64,000 nucleotides of DNA from Verrucomicrobiota bacterium (lineage in GTDB: Bacteria > Verrucomicrobiota > Verrucomicrobiia > Limisphaerales > PALSA-1396), in NCBI GenBank assembly GCA_016200005.1, contig JACQFP010000003.1, positions 34,069 to 98,068 on the forward strand. Direction: 5' to 3'. The notes below the pieces were generated by a model, which was not told where the DNA came from, ran no database searches, and saw only the letters and a list, made by a program, of their open reading frames with translations. Position numbers and translations under genes: made by a program. Below are positions 42,953 to 51,544 of the stretch, piece after piece. Every line of letters starts with the position of its first letter. Within the stretch, counting starts at the first letter, position 1.

Positions 42953-43635
42953 CGACTGCCAAGAAAGCCGCTTCCGCAAGCAACAGGAAGCGCATCCTCA
43001 TCGTGGATGACCATCCGATGATGCGTCAGGGGCTGGCCCAGCTCATCGGTGAGGAAGCGGACCTGACGATTTGCGGCGAGGCGGAGAAAGCCAGTCAGGC
43101 GCTCGAAGGGATTGGCAGGTTGAAACCGGATCTGGTATTGGCGGACATCTCGTTGCCCGACAAAAGCGGCTTGGAGTTGATCAAAGACATGCAGGCCATC
43201 AAACCCGGCCTCGCCGTGCTCGTCATCTCGATGCACGATGAATCGCTCTACGCCGAACGCGTCCTCCGAGCCGGCGGACGCGGCTACATCATGAAACAGG
43301 AGGGCGGCAAGAAATTGATGGCCGCCATCCGCCAGGTGTTGGACGGGAAGATTTATGTGAGCGAAAACATCTCGGCCCGGATACTGGAAAACCTGTCCGG
43401 TCGCCACATTTCGGGCGACGGCACGCCGGTTGATAAACTCTCCGATCGCGAATTGGAAGTCTTTCAACTCATCGGCGAAGGAAAAGGCACCCGGGAAATC
43501 GCCGCGCAACTCCATCTGAGTATCAAAACCGTCGAAGTCCATCGCGCGCACATCAAGGAAAAACTTTCCCTCAAGACGGCCCCAGAACTCGTTCGCTCGG
43601 CCGTGCGTTGGGTGGAAACCCAGCAAAAAGTCTAG
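42949..43635 (+). CDS. NarL/FixJ family response regulator
   Basis: This 228-residue protein has a receiver domain (RILIVDDHPMMRQGLAQLIG, phospho-Asp in LVLADISLPDKSG) and a LuxR-type helix-turn-helix (LSDRELEVFQLIGEGKGTRE, IAAQLHLSIKTVEVHRAHIK). It is the partner of the kinase it overlaps at 42949-42952. Together they form a two-component system resembling FixLJ/NreBC. The basic N-terminal 15 residues are Lys-rich. Confidence 0.9.
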   Translation: MTTAKKAASASNRKRILIVDDHPMMRQGLAQLIGEEADLTICGEAEKASQALEGIGRLKPDLVLADISLPDKSGLELIKDMQAIKPGLAVLVISMHDESLYAERVLRAGGRGYIMKQEGGKKLMAAIRQVLDGKIYVSENISARILENLSGRHISGDGTPVDKLSDRELEVFQLIGEGKGTREIAAQLHLSIKTVEVHRAHIKEKLSLKTAPELVRSAVRWVETQQKV

Positions 43636-44633
43636 CGAGTAGAATTGGCGTTTGGCACCAAAACGGCGGCGCCGTGAATTTTCCCCTCCCGCAATCGAGA
43701 CAATACCTCGTTGGCTTGAGCGAGTGGAAAGGTTTCAACTTCCGTTTGCACTGGCACGCGAGGCGCCAATGCCAGAAACTCCTCGCCATCCCGACGGGTC
43801 AGATTCGCGACGGAGCAAACACTGCGCTCCTCCCAAAGAATTTCATAGGGAAACGACGGCACATCACTCATGTGAATGCCGCCGCAAACCACCGCGCCGC
43901 CCTTCCGGACGGCTCTGAGTGCTTGCGGGATCAGCGCGCCGACGGGAGCGAAAATAATCACCGCATCCAATTGCTCCGGCGGCAGCGTGTCGGACCCGCT
44001 GGCCCAGACTGCGCCAAGTTTCTTCGCAAACCGTTGCGCCTCCTGATCTCCCGGCCGCGTGAACGCAAATACTTGCCGTCCTTGATAGCGCGCCACTTGC
44101 GCCACGATGTGCGCCGCCGCGCCAAATCCATAGATTCCCAGTCGTCGCGCCTCGCCCGCCTTGACGAGTGACCGATACCCGATGAGTCCAGCGCACATCA
44201 ACGGTGCTGCCTCTGCATCGGAGTAAATTTCCGGAATTGGAAAACAAAAGCGCGCATCCGCAACCGTGTATTCGGAATACCCGCCATCCAGCGTGTATCC
44301 GGTGAAGCGCGCTGCATCACAAAGATTTTCTCGTTGCGTCTGGCAGAACCCGCACGCACCGCAAGTCCAGCCCAGCCACGGAACACCCACTCGATCACCC
44401 ACTGCAAAACGTCCGGCACCCTCGCCTGCTTTGCTCACCGTCCCGATGATCTCGTGTCCCGGCACCAGCGGCAATTTCGGATGCGGCAGTTCACCATCGA
44501 CAACATGCAAATCTGTGCGACACACTGCGCAGGCGTGAACACGGACGAGGACTTGTCCCTTGCCGGGTTCGGGCACAGGTATTTCGGCTTCGCGGAGCGG
44601 CTGCCGTGCAGCATCCAGAACCATGGCTCGCAT
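43632..44633 (-). CDS. Zinc-dependent alcohol dehydrogenase (MDR family)
   Basis: The ATG at 44633 (MRAMVLDAARQPLREAEIPV) gives 333 residues; the frame extends to 44660. Catalytic zinc residues are in ACAVCRTDLH and GHEIIGTVSKAG. Structural-zinc Cys are in WTCGACGFCQTQRENLC. The nucleotide loop is IYGFGAAAHIVAQ. The TGYTLDGGYSEY segment is typical of AdhA-like zinc-binding dehydrogenases acting on alcohols or aldehydes. It overlaps the response-regulator end by 4 bases and lies 82 bp after the Ehr-type operon. Confidence 0.9.
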   Translation of the reverse strand: MRAMVLDAARQPLREAEIPVPEPGKGQVLVRVHACAVCRTDLHVVDGELPHPKLPLVPGHEIIGTVSKAGEGAGRFAVGDRVGVPWLGWTCGACGFCQTQRENLCDAARFTGYTLDGGYSEYTVADARFCFPIPEIYSDAEAAPLMCAGLIGYRSLVKAGEARRLGIYGFGAAAHIVAQVARYQGRQVFAFTRPGDQEAQRFAKKLGAVWASGSDTLPPEQLDAVIIFAPVGALIPQALRAVRKGGAVVCGGIHMSDVPSFPYEILWEERSVCSVANLTRRDGEEFLALAPRVPVQTEVETFPLAQANEVLSRLREGKIHGAAVLVPNANSTR

Positions 44634-44715
44634 AATCGATTCAGCCCGACTATCGCACATCCCAAGGAACGCGGCGAAATCCCAAAGCGTTGGCGCTGCG
44701 CCGCACCTGTCACTT

Positions 44716-45603
44716 TCAAGTCACTTGACCAGACGTCGAAGGCTGGGAAACACGCCCCATCGCCAGAAGAATGCCGTGCAGGAGCGCGTGCGGATTCGGT
44801 GGGCAACCGGGGATATAAACGTCAACGGGCAAGACCGCATCCACAGCGCCGACGGTTGCGTAGTTTTGGCCGAAGATGCCGCCGCTGCATCCGCACGCCC
44901 CGACGGCTACCACCAGCCGCGGATCGGGCATGGCGTTGTGCGTTTTCCGCAACGCCAATTCCAGGTTCCGCGTCACAGGGCCGGTTACCAGCAGCATGTC
45001 CGCGTGGCGCGGCGACGCGACGAAGTGAATGCCAAAACGCTCGATGTCGTAAACCGGACTGTTGAGGCCAACAATCTCCACCTCGCAACCATTGCACGAA
45101 CCGGCATCTACTTCGCGGATATGCAGCGAGCGGCCAAAGATCTTGTCCGCACGTAGCTTGATTTGTTCTCCGATGACTTCCAGCGATTCACGTTGTGAGG
45201 CCGACAGTTGACCGTGTTGGGTTTTCTCAGTTGTCGGTGGTGAAACGAGACGGTCATGTGTTCCGTCGGGCCGGAGGCTGTAACTTGCGCTCGTCATCAA
45301 ATCGTTCCGGCTCCGTGCGGCGCATTCGCAGACGTTTGTCATGCGAATGGCTTTGTCCACGTCCGCGCACAGGCCGCAGAAGATGCACCGGGCCAGATCA
45401 AGGCTGGCCGTGCGCGCAACGGCAGTGTCCTTGAAATCGATCGCGCCGGTCGGGCAAATCGTGGCGGCGGGGCGGGCATCTTTCCAGTTCGCCCAATCAA
45501 TCTCCGGGCGTCCGCGCGCGCGGATGGAAACTTCCGGCGGCGTGGCCGGGTAACTTGTGGTGACGACACCAGTGCCAAGACTTTTGCGAAGGATTTCAAA
45601 CAT
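44716..45603 (-). CDS. Ferredoxin-NuoB fusion subunit (HyfH/HyfI-like) of an Ehr complex
   Basis: This 295-residue protein has an N-terminal ferredoxin-like part with one [4Fe-4S] set (ICPTGAI and CIFCGLC, plus VCEC). A NuoB/HyfI-like part starts near residue 150. Cluster-ligating residues of that part are in AGSCNGCEVEIVGLNSPVYD, GACGCSGG and PGCPPNPHALL. It would carry the N2-type cluster next to the large subunit. In Hyf and Hyc the two parts are separate genes and the ferredoxin has two clusters, so fusion and loss of one cluster are both notable. It is the last gene of the operon. Confidence 0.85.
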   Translation of the reverse strand: MFEILRKSLGTGVVTTSYPATPPEVSIRARGRPEIDWANWKDARPAATICPTGAIDFKDTAVARTASLDLARCIFCGLCADVDKAIRMTNVCECAARSRNDLMTSASYSLRPDGTHDRLVSPPTTEKTQHGQLSASQRESLEVIGEQIKLRADKIFGRSLHIREVDAGSCNGCEVEIVGLNSPVYDIERFGIHFVASPRHADMLLVTGPVTRNLELALRKTHNAMPDPRLVVAVGACGCSGGIFGQNYATVGAVDAVLPVDVYIPGCPPNPHALLHGILLAMGRVSQPSTSGQVT

Positions 45604-45667
45604 AGGTCAATAGAGGTGACGGCAGTAAATCACCGCAGCGAAAGCATGCAAAGCAGGTGTCGTCGGT

Positions 45668-45797
45668 CGCGAAGCGTTTGGAATGCGCCGACTTGTCGGC
45701 GCTTTCGACGCTGATGACATCTGAAACGCCGAGGATTGAACAACACGTAGCGCCTTACGAGAGCGGTGACAAGTCACCGCACTCCATACGCTGGCGC
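45668..45797. repeat. Intra-operon hairpin GCGAAGCGTTTGGA, copy 1
   Basis: The left arm (CGCGAAGCGTTTGGAATGCG, then CCGACTTGTCGGCGC) and the inverted right arm (GCGGTGACAAGTCACCGCACTCCATACGC) form a hairpin of about 130 nt in the 263-bp gap between the large-subunit and fusion-subunit genes. Copies are at 47494-47627 and 51342-51476. Confidence 0.75.
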
Positions 45798-45866
45798 GAG
45801 ATTCCCTAGACCTCGAATGACCGGAAGCCTCAGTTCGCACTCTACTTGGCTGGATAAATCGCCGAC

Positions 45867-47462
45867 TCATCGATCAGTCCCTGAATACGAAAGGTTGAAA
45901 CTTTTGTTCACGACCGGGAAATCCGGAATGATATTGCCGAGGATCGCCTCGCTCATCGCCGGCCAGTTTTGCAGCGAAGGATCTTTGACCTTGCAGCGTG
46001 CCAGCCGGTTGCCGGGCGCGGTTCGAATCCAATGAAAAATCTCCCCGCGCCAGCCTTCCACGTAGCCGAGCGCTACGCTGTCGGCGGGCAACTCGCCGAG
46101 TTCGACGCTCAGCGGGCCGTTCGGCAACCTGGCCGTGAATTGTTCAATCAACGAAAGCGACTCGCGTACTTCGTCGATCCGCACCTGCATCCGATGTTCC
46201 ACGTCGCCGACCTGATAGACGGGCACGTGGACTTTAACCTGATCGTAAGCCGCGTGCGGAAAGTCGCGGCGCAAATCGTGGTCGAATCCGGAAGCGCGGC
46301 CTGCGATGCCGACCACGCCAAGGTCGCGCGCGACTTCGGGTTTGAGCACACCGGCGTGTTCCAGCCGATCGAGTGTCGAGGACGAACCTTCAATGAGTTT
46401 CACCAGTGACTCGAACTCGGGTTTCAATTCCGCGACAAGTTGCGCGAGCGTCTTGAGTTGGTCGTGGTCCCAATCGAAGCGCACGCCGCCCAAACAGGCC
46501 ATGCCGCGCAAGAGCCGGTTGCCGGTGAGGGTTTCGTTGACGCGCAACACGCGTTCCTTGAGTCGCATCGCGTGCATGTGGGCGGTCACGAAAGCCACGT
46601 CCGTGCAAATCGCGCCGATGTCGGCGATGTGGTTGTAGAGGCGCTCCAGTTCCAGGCAAATCGAGCGCAACACGCGCGCGCGCGGCGGAACTTCTACTCC
46701 GGCAAGGCGCTCGACCGCATGGCAAAATGCCGTAGCGTGCGCGAAGCCCGAGTCGCCGGAAATACTCTCGGCTAGACGCACGCAATGTTGGACGGGCAGG
46801 TTCTCAAAAAGTTTCTCCGTCGCTTTGTGCGTGTAGAAAAGCCGGATTTGCAGATAGAGGACCGGCTCGCCCGCGACACTGAACCGGAAATGTCCCGGCT
46901 CGATGATGCCCGCATGCACCGGACCGACCGGCACCTGAAACACGCCTTCACCCTCCACCGTGCGGAAATGGTGTCGCTCGCCCTCGAACGGCGGGAGCTT
47001 CGTGCGCAGTTCAAAATTCTTGCGGAGCGGATAGACTTCCGGCCAGTCGTCGTGCAATGCGCATCGGCGTGGGTTTGGGTGACCGATCAGTTTCAAGCCG
47101 AAGAGGTCCTGGATTTCGCGCTCCTGCCAGTTGACGGACGGCAAGGCGTTCGTAAGCGAAGTGAATTCAGGTTGTTCGGGCGACACCGGCACACGCAAGG
47201 TGATGAAACTGTGCGCCGCGTCGAGCGCGAAAACATAATACAGGTGAAACACGCCGTCGCTGGGCCGGGCATCGTCGGCAAACAGGCTCACCAGACGCGC
47301 CTTCCACTTGCGATACAGATGCGCGCAGAAGCCCGCGACCAGATCCATTTTGGCGTGAACATAAACCTCGTTGGCGCGCGGCGAGACCACGGCGTTGAGC
47401 CGTTCGCCGAAGCGTTGTTTGACTTCGTTCAAGATGGGTTGGAGTGAGGAAAGGACATTCAT
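45867..47462 (-). CDS. Large subunit (HyfG/HycE/NuoCD-like) lacking NiFe ligands
   Basis: The ATG at 47462 (MNVLSSLQPILNEVKQRFGE) gives 531 residues: an N-terminal NuoC-like domain (FTSLTNALPSVNWQEREIQD) and a NuoD/HycE-like domain with GPVHAGIIEPGHFRFS and RLYNHIADIGAICTDVAF. The first NiFe motif is replaced by SISGDSGF (Ser233, Ser238 where RxCGxC is expected). The C-terminal DPCxxC is replaced by NLSYSGTDR. No NiFe centre can form, and proteolytic maturation is not expected. The quinone or an unknown electron carrier may bind instead. Confidence 0.9.
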   Translation of the reverse strand: MNVLSSLQPILNEVKQRFGERLNAVVSPRANEVYVHAKMDLVAGFCAHLYRKWKARLVSLFADDARPSDGVFHLYYVFALDAAHSFITLRVPVSPEQPEFTSLTNALPSVNWQEREIQDLFGLKLIGHPNPRRCALHDDWPEVYPLRKNFELRTKLPPFEGERHHFRTVEGEGVFQVPVGPVHAGIIEPGHFRFSVAGEPVLYLQIRLFYTHKATEKLFENLPVQHCVRLAESISGDSGFAHATAFCHAVERLAGVEVPPRARVLRSICLELERLYNHIADIGAICTDVAFVTAHMHAMRLKERVLRVNETLTGNRLLRGMACLGGVRFDWDHDQLKTLAQLVAELKPEFESLVKLIEGSSSTLDRLEHAGVLKPEVARDLGVVGIAGRASGFDHDLRRDFPHAAYDQVKVHVPVYQVGDVEHRMQVRIDEVRESLSLIEQFTARLPNGPLSVELGELPADSVALGYVEGWRGEIFHWIRTAPGNRLARCKVKDPSLQNWPAMSEAILGNIIPDFPVVNKSFNLSYSGTDR

Positions 47463-47493
47463 GATGTTACGAATTCGCAATGCCTGGCGCTGT

Positions 47494-47627
47494 CGCGAAG
47501 CGTTTGGAGTGCGCGGACTTGTCGGCGCTTTCAGTCGGGCGCAATCGGTGCGCTGCGGTATTTTCGGGGCGTTCTTGCCGCACGGAAAGCGGCGACAAGT
47601 CACCGCAGTCCAGACGCTGACGCGCGG
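47494..47627. repeat. Intra-operon hairpin GCGAAGCGTTTGGA, copy 2
   Basis: The left arm CGCGAAGCGTTTGGAGTGCG/CGGACTTGTCGGCGCTTTC and the right arm GAAAGCGGCGACAAGTCACC/GCAGTCCAGACGC are inverted partners with over 80% pairing. It lies in the 207-bp gap between the transporter gene at 47670 and the large-subunit gene at 47462. Confidence 0.78.
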
Positions 47628-47669
47628 TTCGCGAGCACCATGCGAACCCCATTTGCTCGGTGCTTGAGT

Positions 47670-49145
47670 TCATGGCGAACCTCCGACGATCTGTGCGGTC
47701 CGTTGCACAAGTTGATGGAGCGGCCCCGGCAGCCACCAACCCAGCGTGATGATCGGCACGGCCACCAGCACCATCGCGCCCAGTTTCCACGGACATTCAA
47801 CAGCCACACTGGGTGCGTCGTGTCGCGGTGCGCCAAGATTCATCTTCGCCATGTGCACGAGGAAGCCGGTGAATATGGTCACCACACCCGCGATGAACAG
47901 GAACGCCAATCCGCTCCGGTCCGCCGCCAGCGCCGCGCTCAGGGCAATGAACTCGCTTTGGAAAATACTGAGCGGGGGCGTGCCGGTTACGGCCAGCGTC
48001 GCCATCAGGAACAGCCCGCCCGTCCAAGGCAACGTGCGCATCACGCCGGTGACATTCCGGAAGTAAGGCGTCGCATAATGTTGCTGGACATTGCCGGCGC
48101 AGAAGAACATGAGGGGCTTGGTCACGGCGTGAAAGAGCATGTGCAACGAGACACCCAGCGCGCCGAGTTTGCCGCCGAAGCCCAGCGCCGCCACCATGAT
48201 ACCCGCGTGGTCAATGCTCGAATAAGCCAGGATGCGACGAAAATTCCGTTGCGTGAGAATGAACGGCGCAGCGACGAGAATCGAAGAGACGCCGAATCCC
48301 GCCAGTAATTTGCCAGGGAACTCGTGGCCCAGACATTTCTCCGCCAGCACATCGAAACGGATGATGCCGTAGAGAGCGCAGTTGATGAAGCCCGCGCCGA
48401 GCAACGCCGCGCTCGGCACTGGTGCTTCGGCGTAGGCGTCGGGTTTCCACGTGTGCATGGGCGCAAGGCCGGCCTTGGTGCCGTAGCCCAGCAGCACGAG
48501 AATGAACGCCAGCCGCATCGCCCGCTGGTCGAATTTTTCCGCGACTTGCACCAGGACACTCCAGTTCATGCCCTGATGTGTGTCCACTCCGAGCACATCG
48601 ACTGCGGAATAATATGTGATGACGGTGCCGAACAAGGCGAGCGAAATGCCGACGCTGCCGATGATGATGTATTTCCAACCCGCTTCGAAAGAAGTCTTCT
48701 GATTGTAGAACGTCACGAGCAACACTGACGCCAGCGTGGTGCTCTCGATGGCGACCCACATCACGCCGAGGTTGTCGGCCAACGGCACGAGCAGCATCGA
48801 CGCGACGAACAGCGGCGTGAGCACGTAATAACGTCGCAACTGCGCTTCCGTGATGCGGCCCGCACGCACGTCCTCGCGCAAATAGCCGACGGCATAGATC
48901 GCGCAGGCTAGTGCGACGAACACTGTGAGGCCAATCACCAAGGCGCTCAGAGCGTCGGCGCGCAGGAAACCACCGAGGGCTGAAACTGCGCCGTGTTGCA
49001 ACACATCCGCGCCCACCAAGAACGCGAGCGGGACGAGCAGCAGGAAGGCGAGCAGGTTCGACCGCTCCCACCAAACGCGCGTGCTGGTCACCAGACAAAG
49101 CAGACCGCCACAAACTGGAATGAGCAGGAGAAGCGGAAGTGTCAT
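47670..49145 (-). CDS. Proton-translocating membrane subunit (HyfF/NuoL/NuoN family), copy B
   Basis: The ATG at 49145 (MTLPLLLLIPVCGGLLCLVT) gives 491 residues with about 14 transmembrane segments. The antiporter-family core is present: LGVMWVAIESTTLASVLLVT, LGYGTKAGLAPMHTWKPDAY with the conserved Lys, and AYSSIDHAGIMV. The Lys and Glu residues of the proton channel look intact. The ATG overlaps the stop of the upstream paralogue (49142). Its homology to the neighbouring protein along the whole length indicates a tandem duplication. Confidence 0.88.
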   Translation of the reverse strand: MTLPLLLLIPVCGGLLCLVTSTRVWWERSNLLAFLLLVPLAFLVGADVLQHGAVSALGGFLRADALSALVIGLTVFVALACAIYAVGYLREDVRAGRITEAQLRRYYVLTPLFVASMLLVPLADNLGVMWVAIESTTLASVLLVTFYNQKTSFEAGWKYIIIGSVGISLALFGTVITYYSAVDVLGVDTHQGMNWSVLVQVAEKFDQRAMRLAFILVLLGYGTKAGLAPMHTWKPDAYAEAPVPSAALLGAGFINCALYGIIRFDVLAEKCLGHEFPGKLLAGFGVSSILVAAPFILTQRNFRRILAYSSIDHAGIMVAALGFGGKLGALGVSLHMLFHAVTKPLMFFCAGNVQQHYATPYFRNVTGVMRTLPWTGGLFLMATLAVTGTPPLSIFQSEFIALSAALAADRSGLAFLFIAGVVTIFTGFLVHMAKMNLGAPRHDAPSVAVECPWKLGAMVLVAVPIITLGWWLPGPLHQLVQRTAQIVGGSP

Positions 49146-50617
49146 GGTTTCCCTCCAATGATTCCCGCCGCTTGGCGCATCAATTCGAGCAGCGGCCCCG
49201 GTAGCCACACGCTGAAAACCAATAACGCGCCAAGCAGCAGCGCCATCGCTGCCAGTCCGTCGGTTGGGCGCGCGTCGCTGGTGCGCTCGCGCTGCCGCGC
49301 ACCCAGCAGGATGCGCGTGAGCTGTTGCAGGATGCCGCAGAAACACGCAATGAGCGCCACCAGCACGAGCACGCTCACAGCCACTTTGCCTGCTGCGATG
49401 CCCCCGCTGATTACGGTGAGTTCGCTGAAGAACAAGCCGAAGGGTGGCAGGCCCGCCGCCGCCATGGCGGCCAGCCCCATCAACAACACCGTCACCGGGA
49501 GCACCTTCACCACGCCCGATCCGATGAGGCGGAATTCCAGAGTGTGAAAAGTTTGATGGATGTTACCCGCGGCGAAAAACAGCACCGGCTTGGTCAGCGC
49601 GTGATAGCCCATGTGAAGCAGCGCGCCAAAGATGGTCACGGACGTGTTCATGGCGATGCCGACACAAATGAGGCCGACGTGTTCGAGACTCGAATAAGCC
49701 AGCATCCGCTTGAGATTTCGTTGCACGAGGATGAACGGCGCTGCCAGAAACATGGAGAACAGTCCGAAACCGAGCAGCAGGTGACGACTGAACGCGGAGT
49801 CAACGCATGCCGTGGTCAGAATGTGAAATCGCAGCAGCGCATAGAGCGCGATCTTCAGCGACACCCCGGAGAGCATGGCGCTGGTGGGTGAAGGCGCTTC
49901 GCTGTGCGCGTCGGGCAGCCAGGTGTGCATGGGCGCCAGACCGGCCTTGGTGCCGTAACCGACGAGCGCGAAGGCGAAGGCCAATTTCACCAGCCGGGGG
50001 TCAAGTTCATGCGCCACGCTCATCAGGTGCGACCAGTTGAAGCTGGGCAACCGTTCGGTTTGGTCTTTGCTGGCGGCGGCGTAGAGCAGCACCGTGCCGA
50101 ACAACGCCAGCGCCAGTCCCAGGCCGCCGAGCATGACGTATTTCCACGCTGCTTCCAACGAGGTGCGGCGATTGTAGAGCGCCACCAACAACACCGACGT
50201 CAGCGCCGTGCCTTCCACCGCCGCCCACATGACGCCGAGATTGTTCGCCAGCACGACGAGGAACATCCCGGCCGCAAACAACGGCGTGAGCACGAAGAAT
50301 TCACGCACCCGGCCCGTCGTGACAACGTTGGCGGCGAGGTCACGCTGAAAGTAACGCCCGGCGTAAAGCGACGTCGCCAGCGACACCACCGAGATAAGCA
50401 ATACCATGAACGCGCTCAATGCATCGGCGCGAAAAAACGCATTCCACTCATTGACCTCATCACGCGCCAGCACTTCGAGGATCAGACACACGCCCAGCAC
50501 CAGCGTTGCTGCGAACGCGAGCACGTTCAGCCCTTGCATCGCCCGCCGTGACCGAACCAGCAGACAAAGCAGGCCAGCGGAAAGCGGAACGATGAGAATC
50601 GGCGCAAGCAAGCTCAT
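49142..50617 (-). CDS. Proton-translocating membrane subunit (HyfF/NuoL/NuoN family), copy A
   Basis: This 491-residue protein starts MSLLAPILIVPLSAGLLCLL. It has the same length and motif order as its downstream neighbour: LGVMWAAVEGTALTSVLLVA, VGYGTKAGLAPMHTWLPDAH, LAYSSLEHVGLICVGI. With the HyfB-like subunit this makes three antiporter-type subunits in one complex, comparable to complex I. Start follows the HyfE stop by 1 bp. Confidence 0.88.
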   Translation of the reverse strand: MSLLAPILIVPLSAGLLCLLVRSRRAMQGLNVLAFAATLVLGVCLILEVLARDEVNEWNAFFRADALSAFMVLLISVVSLATSLYAGRYFQRDLAANVVTTGRVREFFVLTPLFAAGMFLVVLANNLGVMWAAVEGTALTSVLLVALYNRRTSLEAAWKYVMLGGLGLALALFGTVLLYAAASKDQTERLPSFNWSHLMSVAHELDPRLVKLAFAFALVGYGTKAGLAPMHTWLPDAHSEAPSPTSAMLSGVSLKIALYALLRFHILTTACVDSAFSRHLLLGFGLFSMFLAAPFILVQRNLKRMLAYSSLEHVGLICVGIAMNTSVTIFGALLHMGYHALTKPVLFFAAGNIHQTFHTLEFRLIGSGVVKVLPVTVLLMGLAAMAAAGLPPFGLFFSELTVISGGIAAGKVAVSVLVLVALIACFCGILQQLTRILLGARQRERTSDARPTDGLAAMALLLGALLVFSVWLPGPLLELMRQAAGIIGGKP

Positions 50618-50618
50618 T

Positions 50619-51290
50619 TCATCCCTTCAACTGGTTGAGCTTGCTGGTGTCCATCGAAGCGAAACTTTCGCGGATGCGATAGACCAAGATGCCCAGCACC
50701 ATCACCGCCACCATCACGTCGAAGAAAATTCCCAGCTCGACCACCAGCGGCATGCCGTAGCTGGTGAGTGCCACGGCCGCGAGCATCACGCCGTTTTCGA
50801 TCGTGAGCAGCGCGAGGACCTGCGTGATGGCTTTGCGGCGGTTGATCATAAGGAAGAAGCCGGTGAGCAGGAGCGTGATGGCAACGGCCAGCGTGTTGTT
50901 GCCCAACCGTTCGAGCGAGGTGAACGGGCGCGCGACGACGTAGCCGAGCAAGGTGAGTCCACCGCAAACAAGCATCGAGGCGGGCGCATTGAGGAGCGGT
51001 TCGATTTCCTGGTGGATTTGAATGCGGCGCACCAGGCGGTTCAACAGCCAGGGCAGGAACAAGACTTTGCCGATGAACGTGAGCACGGCGACAATGTAAA
51101 CATGCCCGGCGTGATGCGCGTAAGCAACAACGGTGGCGATGCCCGCGAGCAACAACGACTGGATGGCGAACAGCCGGATGTTCGTGAACAACATGCGCTG
51201 CACGACCATGAGCAGTTGCACCACGAGCATGAGCGCCGCCATGAGCGTGACGAGTTGCGAGCTGATTTCAATGGTTGAAAGTAGGTTCAT
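50619..51290 (-). CDS. HyfE-like membrane subunit
   Basis: This 223-residue membrane protein starts MNLLSTIEISSQLVTLMAAL, with about seven hydrophobic segments. The conserved LLTIENGVMLAAVALTSYGM segment is the HyfE/NuoK-like signature. It ends with RESFASMDTSKLNQLKG, typical of HyfE. It is preceded by a 254-bp gap that contains a hairpin repeat. Confidence 0.85.
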   Translation of the reverse strand: MNLLSTIEISSQLVTLMAALMLVVQLLMVVQRMLFTNIRLFAIQSLLLAGIATVVAYAHHAGHVYIVAVLTFIGKVLFLPWLLNRLVRRIQIHQEIEPLLNAPASMLVCGGLTLLGYVVARPFTSLERLGNNTLAVAITLLLTGFFLMINRRKAITQVLALLTIENGVMLAAVALTSYGMPLVVELGIFFDVMVAVMVLGILVYRIRESFASMDTSKLNQLKG

Positions 51291-51341
51291 GGTCGAGTGT
51301 TGATTATCATGTCGTCACGAAACAATGGGAAGGCTGGCACA

Positions 51342-51476
51342 CGCGAAGCGTTTGGAGTGCTCCGACTTGTCGGCGCTGTTAAGCGTGCGTGATGAGCGAA
51401 GCGCAGGGAACACAGTTGGGAATCGTTCGCCAAACGAAAGCGATGACAAGTCAGCGCACTCCAAACGCTCGCGCGC
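51342..51476. repeat. Intra-operon hairpin GCGAAGCGTTTGGA, copy 3
   Basis: The left arm CGCGAAGCGTTTGGAGTGCT/CCGACTTGTCGGCG and the right arm GCGATGACAAGTCAGCGCAC/TCCAAACGCTCGCG are inverted. It lies in the 254-bp gap between the HyfC-like and HyfE-like genes. The loop contains a short stretch (CGTGCGTGATGAGCGAAGCG) not shared with the other two copies. Confidence 0.75.
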
Positions 51477-51544
51477 GGACGATTGTGCCTGCCCGCGATT
51501 CGCGTTGGCAGCGCCGATTGACGGTATTTGCGTCGGGTTCATGT

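Noticed and set aside
45867..47462. Functional NiFe hydrogenase large subunit
   Set aside because: The RxCGxC and DPCxxC cysteine pairs are both replaced, so hydrogen activity cannot be expected.
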